Shown here: positions 8,689 through 15,816 of the stretch, piece after piece
How the letters are laid out: each line of letters begins with the position of its first letter
Numbering within the stretch: the stretch's first letter is position 1
Origin: Glaciecola amylolytica
Lineage (GTDB): Bacteria > Bacteroidota > Bacteroidia > Flavobacteriales_D > Crocinitomicaceae
DNA length: 64,000 nt
Direction: 5' to 3'
Assembly (NCBI GenBank): GCA_003856375.1
Contig: CP034120.1
Span: 4,025,501-4,089,500, forward strand
Program-made: the position numbers and the translations under genes
Notes under the pieces: generated by a model
What the model saw: the letters and a program-made list of their open reading frames with translations, nothing else
Databases searched by the model: none
What the model was told of the DNA's origin: nothing

Positions 8689-9951
8689 TTATTTGCCAAT
8701 CTGATCAATCCTAGAATCTACTAATTTGATATAAGTTGGTAAATCATTTTCGACAAAAATCCTTTTTGCTCTGTCAAAAAATAATTTAGCATCTTTAGTC
8801 ATATTTTGTTTAAGGCAGACATTACCTTGTCCAACTAATGCTAAACCGATCCCAATTGGATAACCATTATTCAAAAATATATTATATGCCTTGTTATAGA
8901 ATTCTTCTGAATCACTCAAATTCTTCTTTTCTAAATAAATATCACCACTAGACAAATATCCATATCCTAACGAGACATACTCTTGTGTTTTATATAATAA
9001 ATTTTCCTTTAATATCACAGATTCATTTAATAATGCTGTCGCTTTATCAATGTTGCCAAGAACCCTATATGCATTCCCAGCATTCCCCAGTAACATAGCT
9101 AAATATTTGCCACCAGCTATTTGTCCTTTAAGTTTAAGAGCCTTTTCGAAGTATTGAGAAGTTGCTATTTTAGCATAAGTCCTTTTTTTTAGGCTATCAT
9201 CAGTATTTTCTGCTTTATCCGAATATAAATTTCCGAGATTTCCGAGAACAGAGACATAAAAGTCATTATCGGATATCTTTGATTTTTCGAAAATATACAA
9301 TGCTTTTTCTAGATAATATTTTGCTGAGTCAAAATTATCTAAATCGGAATAATACAATCCTATTTTCATGTAAGGACTTGGATTATCCGGTTTAAGTTGC
9401 ATAGCTTTGATACTAGCATTTAATGCTGATTGAGAATTTCCGATTTCATCATACATATTTGCAAGATTAATATACGCCCCATACGTTGGATACAGCGTTA
9501 CGGAATTTTCGATTTGTGAAATAGCAGACCCCAATCTTTTATTATCTTCAAAAGTTACTGTTCCTTTAATAAAAGTTGTAAAAGCCATATCCATTGTCTG
9601 CTGTTGGACATTACTTTTTAGAACTTGAATTGTTTTATATGTTGACAAGCCAAGAAAAACTAAAATGGCTATAGTTGACATGATAAAAGCAATCAGAAAG
9701 TACTTCCTTTTTTCGTTAATTAAATATTCTGAACTACTTAGCCCCTTTTTCGGTCTGAAATTGTATACAAGTTCTAATGCCTTAAGCCTTTGATTTTCTG
9801 GTAGCAAATTTAGTTTGTCAGAGATTATTTTTAACTTCTTAGTATACAAATATTTTGCAGTCCAACTAATTATTATCAAAATATAAGCTATAAATGCAAG
9901 TGGACTTTTAGCGGCTTGTTCTAGTCCATGAAGTAATATTTGGTAGTCCAT
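8689..9951 (-). CDS. Membrane-anchored TPR protein
   Basis: This 420-residue protein has two predicted membrane helices near the N-terminus (about 15-35 and 85-105) separated by a basic loop. It then has at least five tetratricopeptide-like repeats (from about 155 to the end), such as YINLANMYDEIGNSQSAL and YMKIGLYYSDLDNFDSAKYYL. TPR arrays bind peptides or partner proteins, so the soluble part probably scaffolds or senses something. It is transcribed in the same direction as the protease operon, 290 bp upstream of the protease start, so it could be a first gene or a separate transcript. No catalytic motif is visible. Confidence 0.75.
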   Translation of the reverse strand: MDYQILLHGLEQAAKSPLAFIAYILIIISWTAKYLYTKKLKIISDKLNLLPENQRLKALELVYNFRPKKGLSSSEYLINEKRKYFLIAFIMSTIAILVFLGLSTYKTIQVLKSNVQQQTMDMAFTTFIKGTVTFEDNKRLGSAISQIENSVTLYPTYGAYINLANMYDEIGNSQSALNASIKAMQLKPDNPSPYMKIGLYYSDLDNFDSAKYYLEKALYIFEKSKISDNDFYVSVLGNLGNLYSDKAENTDDSLKKRTYAKIATSQYFEKALKLKGQIAGGKYLAMLLGNAGNAYRVLGNIDKATALLNESVILKENLLYKTQEYVSLGYGYLSSGDIYLEKKNLSDSEEFYNKAYNIFLNNGYPIGIGLALVGQGNVCLKQNMTKDAKLFFDRAKRIFVENDLPTYIKLVDSRIDQIGK

Positions 9952-10557
9952 TTTGTTATTTGTTTCTGTTGAAGAATTTCACTATGTAGGTAACTTTAAC
10001 CAATTAAAATCGGAAATAAAACCAAGTTCTAGGAATTCGAATTGTTGGCAATTTCAGTCATATTGACAGTATTTTTAAAGATGTGGAGTCAAATATTTAC
10101 TACTTATCCTTTGCAAATAAGAAAATTGTCCAAAATGAAACTTGTAGGATTGGTCTTAAAAAAGTAACCGAGAAATTAGAATTATAAGAGATTCTAATAA
10201 TTAGTTGTTTTTCCATGAATAGTGAATTTTCGGAGTTAATGTACTAAAAATTAAATAAATATAACAAACGAAATATTACAAATCCTATTTATTCTCTCTT
10301 TCGGGCTTCAGGACATAATTGAAATACTATAGATTGAAATAGGGGAAAGATTAAATCAAATCGAACACCATATTTATTTTGAGTTAGAATCAGCTTTTAG
10401 TTAATTAGAACTCAATATTCGCTGAAGAACTATTTCTTGATTTGTATTCTAGCTTAAGAAAAAGCACTATCCCAATGTTATGTTACAACGTTCACTGTAT
10501 AAAATGGCGGTTCAAAAAATATTACATTTCCTCTAATAAAAGATAAAAATTGTTCGA
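9952..10557. other. Intergenic, no gene recognised (606 bp)
   Basis: This AT-rich spacer separates the divergent TPR protein and zinc-ribbon gene. I see only very short open stretches with no supporting features, no strong hairpin with a U tract, and no RNA gene. It presumably holds the promoters of both neighbours. It may also be the scar of an older gene. Confidence 0.5.
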
Positions 10558-11559
10558 ATGGAAAGCTATACGAAATCAGATCAGTATTATGCAGACGAAT
10601 ACGACCGGGAAACGATTGAGAAAATGAAGGAACTCGAAAAGCAAATTCCTGAATCTGCCGAAAAAGCAATGGAAGTAATTAAGCATCGGCTTAGGTACGA
10701 TAATTACGGAGCAGAACGAGCCAACGCCAGGGAAGAATTCATACAAGAACAGAAAATGTCTGATCAGCGTAAAGATCTCTTACTCGCTAATACGCCTGCT
10801 CCCAAAAATATCAAATGCCATACGTGTAATAAAGAAATGCAAGTGGAAACGCACATTTTCGGAGTAGATAACAGATTGATCTTTTACTATTCATGCAATG
10901 TCGGACACTTACCCAAAAGAGCGATATACGCAGACAGTAGTGAACGGTTTATTAAAGTTAGAATATGCCCCGACTGTGGAGGCGGGTTTGAAAGCGAGAA
11001 AAAACAGACAAAAACAAAACTGATTCTTACTGATACGTGCAAAGTCTGTGGGAAGAAGGAAATCCAGGATTTTGAATTACCAGAAGACCCGTTGCCGATC
11101 AATGAAGCGGAACGGGAAAAGTACTGTGTAAGCTTTAAAGGTTCAAGGACTTTGCAACAGGATATGCAGGCTATTCTTGACGTTGCTGATCTGATTAAGG
11201 AGAAAGAAGAAAAATATGACTACAGTCATGTGAAACAAATCAATATTGCACAGTTGGAAAAGAGATTAAGCGAAGCAGTCGAAAAGGTGGACTTTGTAAA
11301 GTTTCAATTTGAGAAACCAAAATCCGAAAGATGGCTCACGGTTGAGTTCTCAGTTCACGATTTTTCGTCAAGAGATCAAAAAAACAGTGTTAGAGCTTTG
11401 AAAAAAGTACTTAAAGAATCATTGTTTCCAACAAACTGGCGTTTGATGTCATCTGATATTTTTTACAACCTCGGCTTTCTGACCGGGAAGATCAAAGGGT
11501 TTTCTTTGGAAGAGGATTTGATGAAGATCGGCAAAGAAATAGATTCAGGGATTAAATAA
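10558..11559 (+). CDS. Multi-zinc-ribbon protein of unknown function
   Basis: This 333-residue protein is not recognised as a named family. Residues 1-80 are charged and helical. Then come three paired-cysteine knuckles, C87-x2-C90, C137-x2-C140 and C161-x2-C164, plus Cys113 with His117, which is enough for two zinc-ribbon sites. The C-terminal 150 residues are mixed alpha/beta with a lysine-rich motif (RALKKVLKESLFPTNW). Such ribbons bind nucleic acid or protein partners. It stands alone between the TPR gene and the XRE regulator, so no operon partner hints at its job. The start ATG at 10558 is the only reasonable one. Confidence 0.7.
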   Translation: MESYTKSDQYYADEYDRETIEKMKELEKQIPESAEKAMEVIKHRLRYDNYGAERANAREEFIQEQKMSDQRKDLLLANTPAPKNIKCHTCNKEMQVETHIFGVDNRLIFYYSCNVGHLPKRAIYADSSERFIKVRICPDCGGGFESEKKQTKTKLILTDTCKVCGKKEIQDFELPEDPLPINEAEREKYCVSFKGSRTLQQDMQAILDVADLIKEKEEKYDYSHVKQINIAQLEKRLSEAVEKVDFVKFQFEKPKSERWLTVEFSVHDFSSRDQKNSVRALKKVLKESLFPTNWRLMSSDIFYNLGFLTGKIKGFSLEEDLMKIGKEIDSGIK

Positions 11560-11613
11560 ACAATTGGGGTTGTCGTGTTTCGAAACTAGTTCAATCTATT
11601 CCCGAATCAAAAA

Positions 11614-11853
11614 TTATTTATCGTCTTCGTCAGGGGTTGGAACAATCAGCCGTGTAGCATTTACTTTCAAAACTGTTGCGATCATTCTCAAAGTTTCCAA
11701 AGATGGCTGAGAATTATTTGTACAATAACTTGAAATACGGCTTTTGGACAATCCTGTTAACTCGCTTAATATACTTTGCGACATATTCTTCTCTGCAAGA
11801 ACAATTTTAATGCGGTTGTGAAGTGTTTTTTCGTCTTTGCCCAATGTCTTCAT
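11614..11853 (-). CDS. XRE-family HTH transcriptional regulator
   Basis: This 79-residue protein (ATG at 11853, MKTLGKDEK) is essentially one XRE/Cro helix-turn-helix domain. It includes MSQSILSELTGLSKSRISSYC followed by the QPSLETLRMIATVLKV helix, and ends in an acidic tail. A TTG at 11874 would add seven residues but is less likely. Its promoter region is the 468-bp gap before 12322, which also holds a palindrome over a -7 box and a long hairpin, so it may control that divergent region as well as itself. It could be an immunity or phage-like repressor, or the antitoxin of a missing partner. Confidence 0.75.
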   Translation of the reverse strand: MKTLGKDEKTLHNRIKIVLAEKNMSQSILSELTGLSKSRISSYCTNNSQPSLETLRMIATVLKVNATRLIVPTPDEDDK

Positions 11854-12061
11854 TTTACTGACTAATATATGCAATACCAGCGATTTTAAAGGCTTTCAAG
11901 CACAAAGGACATATTCAAAGAAATGATTTCAAAAACTTAAATTCAAAAATAAGATAAACTATATTAATTTATTTTTGAATAATTCGCTTTATTTTTGTAT
12001 ACTTGAATCAATAATATTTTTTAAAAATTATTTGAAACTGGTTTAAGATTGAATGAAATGG

Positions 12062-12083
12062 TAACTTTGTACACAAACAAAGT
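12062..12083 (+). promoter_or_regulatory. Bacteroidota -7 box (TAnnTTTG) inside a 7-bp inverted repeat
   Basis: TAACTTTG at 12062-12069 fits the Bacteroidota -7 consensus TAnnTTTG. It overlaps the inverted repeat ACTTTGT (12064-12070) / ACAAAGT (12077-12083) with a 6-base spacer, the sort of site an XRE dimer binds. No convincing -33 TTTG at the usual spacing is visible, so promoter strength is uncertain. The predicted start point, near 12076, lies some 40 bases before the folded element. Confidence 0.4.
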
Positions 12084-12112
12084 AAGGTTACCTAAAAATA
12101 TTTAGAGTAGCG

Positions 12113-12264
12113 TTAGCTATTAGGTCTTGTTATCGAAAATCGCCAAATTAAGATCCGCAAGAACTGATAGACTAACCACTCCTGGAAACGGGCGTGGTTG
12201 TCTTTGGTTTACTGCGGAAAGGTGTTTGGCGATACCTCGATAATAGTAAGCTAAGCACCACGCC
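12113..12264. ncRNA. Long interrupted hairpin, candidate structured RNA
   Basis: Four nested complementary segments can be aligned by eye: TTAGCT 12113-12118 with AGCTAA 12249-12254; TTATCGA-aa-ATCGCCAAA 12130-12147 with TTTGGCGAT-acc-TCGATAA 12225-12243 (16 pairs); TCCGCA 12154-12159 with TGCGGA 12213-12218; and AGAC-AACCAC 12169-12179 with GTGGTT-GTCT 12194-12203 (10 pairs, one bulge). Together they make one roughly 140-nt stem with internal loops. An alternative pairing, GGCGTGGT 12191-12198 with ACCACGCC 12257-12264, would compete with it. A -7-like box lies just upstream on the plus strand, but either strand could be expressed. It could instead be a recombination hairpin or the remnant of a small mobile element. 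No known RNA family is claimed. Confidence 0.4.
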
Positions 12265-12321
12265 TGCTTGTTTTTATGAACTTCCTGTTTTGGTGCTGAG
12301 CAGGAATTAAACCTCCTTTCA

Positions 12322-12648
12322 ATGGCAGCACTTTCAACTACCCCAAAAACTTTCATTTGTAATAAGAGCATCATAATCAATCTGATCAAACAAGATTTGA
12401 TTAATTGGAAAATGATCAACCTGCTTCAGAAAATGCAGGTTCGTGCAGATGATTATCAATTGGATATCGGTTCTATCATTTTTGAGATAATGAACCTGGA
12501 TGGTCGCGAAAACGTCGATGAAATCTTTGAGAAGTATATGGAAATGTCAAGGCCAATACTAAAACTAATTGTTGGGCAATCGAACAGGAAAATAGATGTA
12601 CTTGCTTCAAAAATATATGATTATCTGGACCAGTACTATCAAAAATAA
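12322..12648 (+). CDS. Hypothetical small protein
   Basis: This 108-residue reading frame has no recognisable family. It is hydrophilic and helical (MINLLQKMQVRADDYQLDIG, then DEIFEKYMEMSRPILKL) and ends in a helix with DYLDQYYQK. The composition looks coding from about residue 30, where a second ATG (12412) offers another start. It lies directly after the folded intergenic element and may share its promoter. The opposite-strand frame through this area overlaps the hairpin and is judged spurious. Confidence 0.45.
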   Translation: MAALSTTPKTFICNKSIIINLIKQDLINWKMINLLQKMQVRADDYQLDIGSIIFEIMNLDGRENVDEIFEKYMEMSRPILKLIVGQSNRKIDVLASKIYDYLDQYYQK

Positions 12649-12837
12649 AGATCCTTCGATACTTGCATCTTTGCCCAAATAGCAAATCAAGCATAACAAT
12701 TAGATGCGACCATTTCAATTGCTTTAGAAATTGAAGTGAAAAAAGTTATTGAAATTTTGATTCCAAGCATTAATTTTACGCCCCTATAACTTTGCTGGAA
12801 CATTTGCGTAAAAGGCTGAACTGAATAAATATACCAT

Positions 12838-13416
12838 ATGTTGGGAGACTTAGAAATTCGACAAGCCATTCACACACTTATCAGAGATAAACGTCCTTCA
12901 AGTATCATTTTGGATGAATTGAAAGTTTGTGGTAAGTCTATTGTAGATATTGCCGTACTAGGTTCTGGATTAATTGGAATTGAAATCAAAAGTGACAAGG
13001 ACACACTAAATAGACTTCCAAACCAAATCGAGGATTACAATAAAGTGTTTGACTTCATGGATATTGTATTAGGTAAAAACCACTACGAAAAAGCAATGAA
13101 GTTATTACCTGACTGGTGGGGTGTTTGGATTGCGGAAACTATAGATGGAGAAGTAGTTCTTACCCAATTAAGAAAAGGAAAGAGAAACCGTCAGAAAGAC
13201 AATTTCTCTTTAAGTCAATTTTTATGGAGAGAAGAAGCCCTAGAAATAATGATTAAAGAAGGCATTGCGAACGGGATGAAAACCAAACGCAAATGGATCC
13301 TTTGGGATAAAATGGCTAATTCTCTTAGTACCGATAGCATATTTTCTTACGTCAAACAAACTTTACTCAGTCGTTATCAAAATGAATCGTGGAAGAATCA
13401 ATTGATAATTGAATGA
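12838..13416 (+). CDS. sce7726-family protein (predicted PD-(D/E)XK nuclease)
   Basis: This 192-residue protein matches the sce7726 family as I know it: an N-terminal region with SSIILDELKVCGKSIVDIAV, then IGIEIKSDKDTLNRLPNQIEDYNKVFD. Asp37 and the E49-x-K51 pair, followed by Gln63, fit a PD-(D/E)XK core. Family members are of unknown function but often sit beside sce7725 or beta-family proteins, as here. The last 19 bases overlap the 3' end of the convergent beta-family gene. The ATG at 12838 gives a start consistent with family length. Confidence 0.75.
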   Translation: MLGDLEIRQAIHTLIRDKRPSSIILDELKVCGKSIVDIAVLGSGLIGIEIKSDKDTLNRLPNQIEDYNKVFDFMDIVLGKNHYEKAMKLLPDWWGVWIAETIDGEVVLTQLRKGKRNRQKDNFSLSQFLWREEALEIMIKEGIANGMKTKRKWILWDKMANSLSTDSIFSYVKQTLLSRYQNESWKNQLIIE

Positions 13417-14402
13417 AGTTTTGTGATATGTCTATTTAAAGTAATCGACACCCAATTTGATGAATTTCCTGGTTTATCTTCTCTGACCGAATCAGCCTTT
13501 TCCTGTATTTGTTGATCCCCCCAACTAAAATTTGCACCATCGTAACAGGCATGAGCTACCAAAAGTCTTGCCTTGTCAAAATATTGTTTAGTACCTCTGG
13601 CTTCATTTTGAGGTTGTCTCCCTCTGAAGATAAAATATGAATCAGTTCCTGTATACTTTATTGAACAACTTGGAGTATTCTGAAAAGGCTCCGCGTCGCC
13701 ACCACCGGATACAGGATACTGGTTCCCAAAATCTGAATATGTGATTTTGGTTTTTAAAGAGGTGACAACGTTATTGTATAATACTTGCTCGTATCGTGTG
13801 ATTTCTTTAACTGTGTCAGGCAGAATACCTCCTAAATTTGTTAGAAATGAACCAGACGCTATACCAAAACTTCTATAATCCGAAAAATTGATTGTGGGGA
13901 TGGTACGATTTAAATGCTGAGTCATGTCATCAATATTTTTTTCGTAAACATATTGACAGTCTATCAATAAATCGACTTGCTTCTTATTCAATCCAAACCT
14001 TGTTATTACACTATTGATTGTATTAAGAAGATTAATGTCCTGTGTATTTGTTCTAATTCTTAAACAGCAACCAACATTAGTTATGAATGGTGCGATAATT
14101 TGAAAAAGAGAAGCACTAGTATTCTGATTTATTACGGGGATGAAAGTTATTTCAGCGCTTAGATTGTTCAATATAAATTGAACATTTTCCAAGTAGTTAT
14201 CACTAAAACTACTGAAATCCATATAAATAGTCGCGCTTTTCCCAGCTAATGCTTGATTAATCCTTGGAATAAACTTAGCACAATCGGCTTCCTGGACATC
14301 TGTTGGCTGGATTAGAGGTTTTGTCTGCGAAAAGACATTAGTTGATAGTTGCTCAAGAGCAACAATGTCCCCCTGTCGGGACTTAATAATAGGTATATAC
14401 AT
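13398..14402 (-). CDS. Beta-family protein (PF14350-like, sce7725-type partner)
   Basis: This 334-residue protein begins MYIPIIKSRQGDIVALEQL, the characteristic start of beta-family and sce7725-family proteins, followed by an alpha/beta repeat layout with no signal peptide. Its C-terminal part has SYFIFRGRQPQ and a YFDKARLLVAH region seen in this group. The molecular function is unknown. Beta-family genes recur beside sce7726 nucleases, so the two probably work together even though they are transcribed towards each other here and overlap by 19 bases. Confidence 0.7.
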   Translation of the reverse strand: MYIPIIKSRQGDIVALEQLSTNVFSQTKPLIQPTDVQEADCAKFIPRINQALAGKSATIYMDFSSFSDNYLENVQFILNNLSAEITFIPVINQNTSASLFQIIAPFITNVGCCLRIRTNTQDINLLNTINSVITRFGLNKKQVDLLIDCQYVYEKNIDDMTQHLNRTIPTINFSDYRSFGIASGSFLTNLGGILPDTVKEITRYEQVLYNNVVTSLKTKITYSDFGNQYPVSGGGDAEPFQNTPSCSIKYTGTDSYFIFRGRQPQNEARGTKQYFDKARLLVAHACYDGANFSWGDQQIQEKADSVREDKPGNSSNWVSITLNRHITKLHSIIN

Positions 14403-14451
14403 GTTGTAACAATTAGTGGCTGTGAATAGAGCCGTGATAAAATTATTATCT

Positions 14452-14475
14452 AAAAGTTCATGTTGTGAACTTTTT
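14452..14475 (-). terminator. Hairpin with flanking A/T tracts
   Basis: AAAAGTTCA (14452-14460), a 5-base loop and TGAACTTTT (14466-14474) form a perfect 9-bp stem with a T run on either strand, as in an intrinsic terminator. It lies downstream of the small minus-strand gene at 14,517 and upstream of the beta-family start, so it probably ends the YobI/nuclease transcript. Confidence 0.55.
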
Positions 14476-14516
14476 AACTTATTTTAATTAACTGGTTATC
14501 AACACGTAATTAACTC

Positions 14517-14732
14517 TCAAGTGCAAGACAAGATATTAGAACCTTCGGCTAAACAAACACTCTTCATGTGGGTCAATATCTTCATTGTAAATGAAAATTG
14601 ACCTATATATCGAAAAGCAAAGTTCTTTGAGATGATTCTCAAACGGAACAGACAGGAATCCGGATGATTTATTCCAAATTCAAATAGAGTAAGATGGGCG
14701 TCATTACTCCATATACCAATCAACTTAGCCAC
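14517..14732 (-). CDS. Small hypothetical protein coupled to the upstream nuclease
   Basis: This 71-residue frame starts with GTG that overlaps the stop of the PD-(D/E)XK nuclease gene by 8 bases, a typical coupled junction. The sequence (MAKLIGIWSNDAHLTL, then FRYIGQFSFTMKI) looks like a compact beta-rich protein and has no recognised family. Being last in a nuclease-ATPase operon, it could be an immunity or regulatory subunit, but that is only positional. The GC content falls at this point from the nuclease block to the AT-rich flank, so it might also be a read-through remnant. Confidence 0.4.
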   Translation of the reverse strand: MAKLIGIWSNDAHLTLFEFGINHPDSCLFRLRIISKNFAFRYIGQFSFTMKILTHMKSVCLAEGSNILSCT

Positions 14733-15801
14733 CTAGATCAGGTTGAAAATTAGAAGTTCGCAGATGTTTCATAAAAAGATGGTAAAAGGATATGATGTCA
14801 GAAAGATTCGACAGAACCACGTCCTTGTCCAATAGTTCTTCGGTAGGTCCGCACCAGTCCTCAAAATCGATCACAGCGAATGTGCGGTAATTGCCCCTAT
14901 GGACGAACGGATATGGCCGCCTTACTTTTTCCATGCCTTGCCCCGGTGCATACTGCATCAGATGGCTGTAGGCTAAATCCTGGACCCTGTTCATTTCCTG
15001 ATCACTCATGTCAAATCCCGTTTCGACCTTCCCTGGGGCAATCTTGAAGCAGAGCTTACGTTCTTCGATCTGCATATAGATCGGTACGCCATTCCAGTAG
15101 TCCCATGTCAGACAAAGGTTCCAGAAACCACCGCTTGGGTTGTTGACCCGATGCCACATGTTTACTTCCATGCGAGATTCAACGAATTGGTAAAAGCCGA
15201 CCCAAGCATTTCCCTGCCAGAACTTAGGAGCTAGATTCTCAAAAACGTTGTGCTCGGCATCAATACCATCGATGTAGTCTATGAAATCGCGTAGGATGGA
15301 ATGCGGTGTATCCACAAAAGAAGCTAGACATGCCCGTATCTCATTGCGTCCTACCACATGAAAACCTTTGTCACTAACAGCTTTCAAAGTGCGCATGGGT
15401 TCGCTGCCTATCTTGAAATAGGTGCAGCAGAGATCAAAACCTTCCTTGTCGCAGTAATCCTGCGCCTGTTTTTTGTAGCGGTTCAACTGATCGGAATGTT
15501 CGCCGCTAAAGGTCTTGTCCTCCAAGATCAATAGGGTCTTGGTGCCATCTGAGAAAAAAATCTCCGCCCAAACATCAATATTATTCCATTGCCTTCCTGC
15601 ATCAATCTTGCTGATTTGCTTCTCTTTATACTTACTGTTAAGCAATAAGGAAAGTAAATCACTACCACATTTATGTAAGAGCGGATCAAGTTCTTTACAA
15701 ACTGGATTTGCCCACTGCATCATCCATACGATAAAGGCATCCTGTGAAAGTTCCTTCGTGGAGATCCTGAAAATGTTGGGGCGTTCAATGTTTGTTTTCA
15801 T
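14725..15801 (-). CDS. PD-(D/E)XK nuclease family protein (PDDEXK_4-like)
   Basis: This 358-residue protein opens with NIFRISTKELSQDAFIVWMM, the usual start of PF14281-type nucleases. The core has Asp76 in NNIDVWAE, E94-D95-K96 in LILEDKTFSG and Gln105 in SDQLNRYK, making a complete PD-(D/E)XK site. The C-terminal half has a WNLCLTWDYWNGVPIYMQIEE region typical of the longer members. It follows the YobI-type ATPase by 15 bases, so the two form a nuclease-ATPase unit of probable defence function. Codon use and GC are clearly higher than in the genes on both sides. Confidence 0.8.
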   Translation of the reverse strand: MKTNIERPNIFRISTKELSQDAFIVWMMQWANPVCKELDPLLHKCGSDLLSLLLNSKYKEKQISKIDAGRQWNNIDVWAEIFFSDGTKTLLILEDKTFSGEHSDQLNRYKKQAQDYCDKEGFDLCCTYFKIGSEPMRTLKAVSDKGFHVVGRNEIRACLASFVDTPHSILRDFIDYIDGIDAEHNVFENLAPKFWQGNAWVGFYQFVESRMEVNMWHRVNNPSGGFWNLCLTWDYWNGVPIYMQIEERKLCFKIAPGKVETGFDMSDQEMNRVQDLAYSHLMQYAPGQGMEKVRRPYPFVHRGNYRTFAVIDFEDWCGPTEELLDKDVVLSNLSDIISFYHLFMKHLRTSNFQPDLGG

Positions 15802-15816
15802 GTGAATTCGCTGTGC

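Noticed and set aside
12113-12264. Integron attC site
   Set aside because: The outer arms read TTAGCT...AGCTAA, in the opposite order to the AAC...GTT boxes of attC, and no integron integrase is present.
12120-12419. 99-codon minus-strand frame
   Set aside because: It runs straight through the nested hairpin and the better plus-strand gene at 12,322; probably a by-product of the structured DNA.
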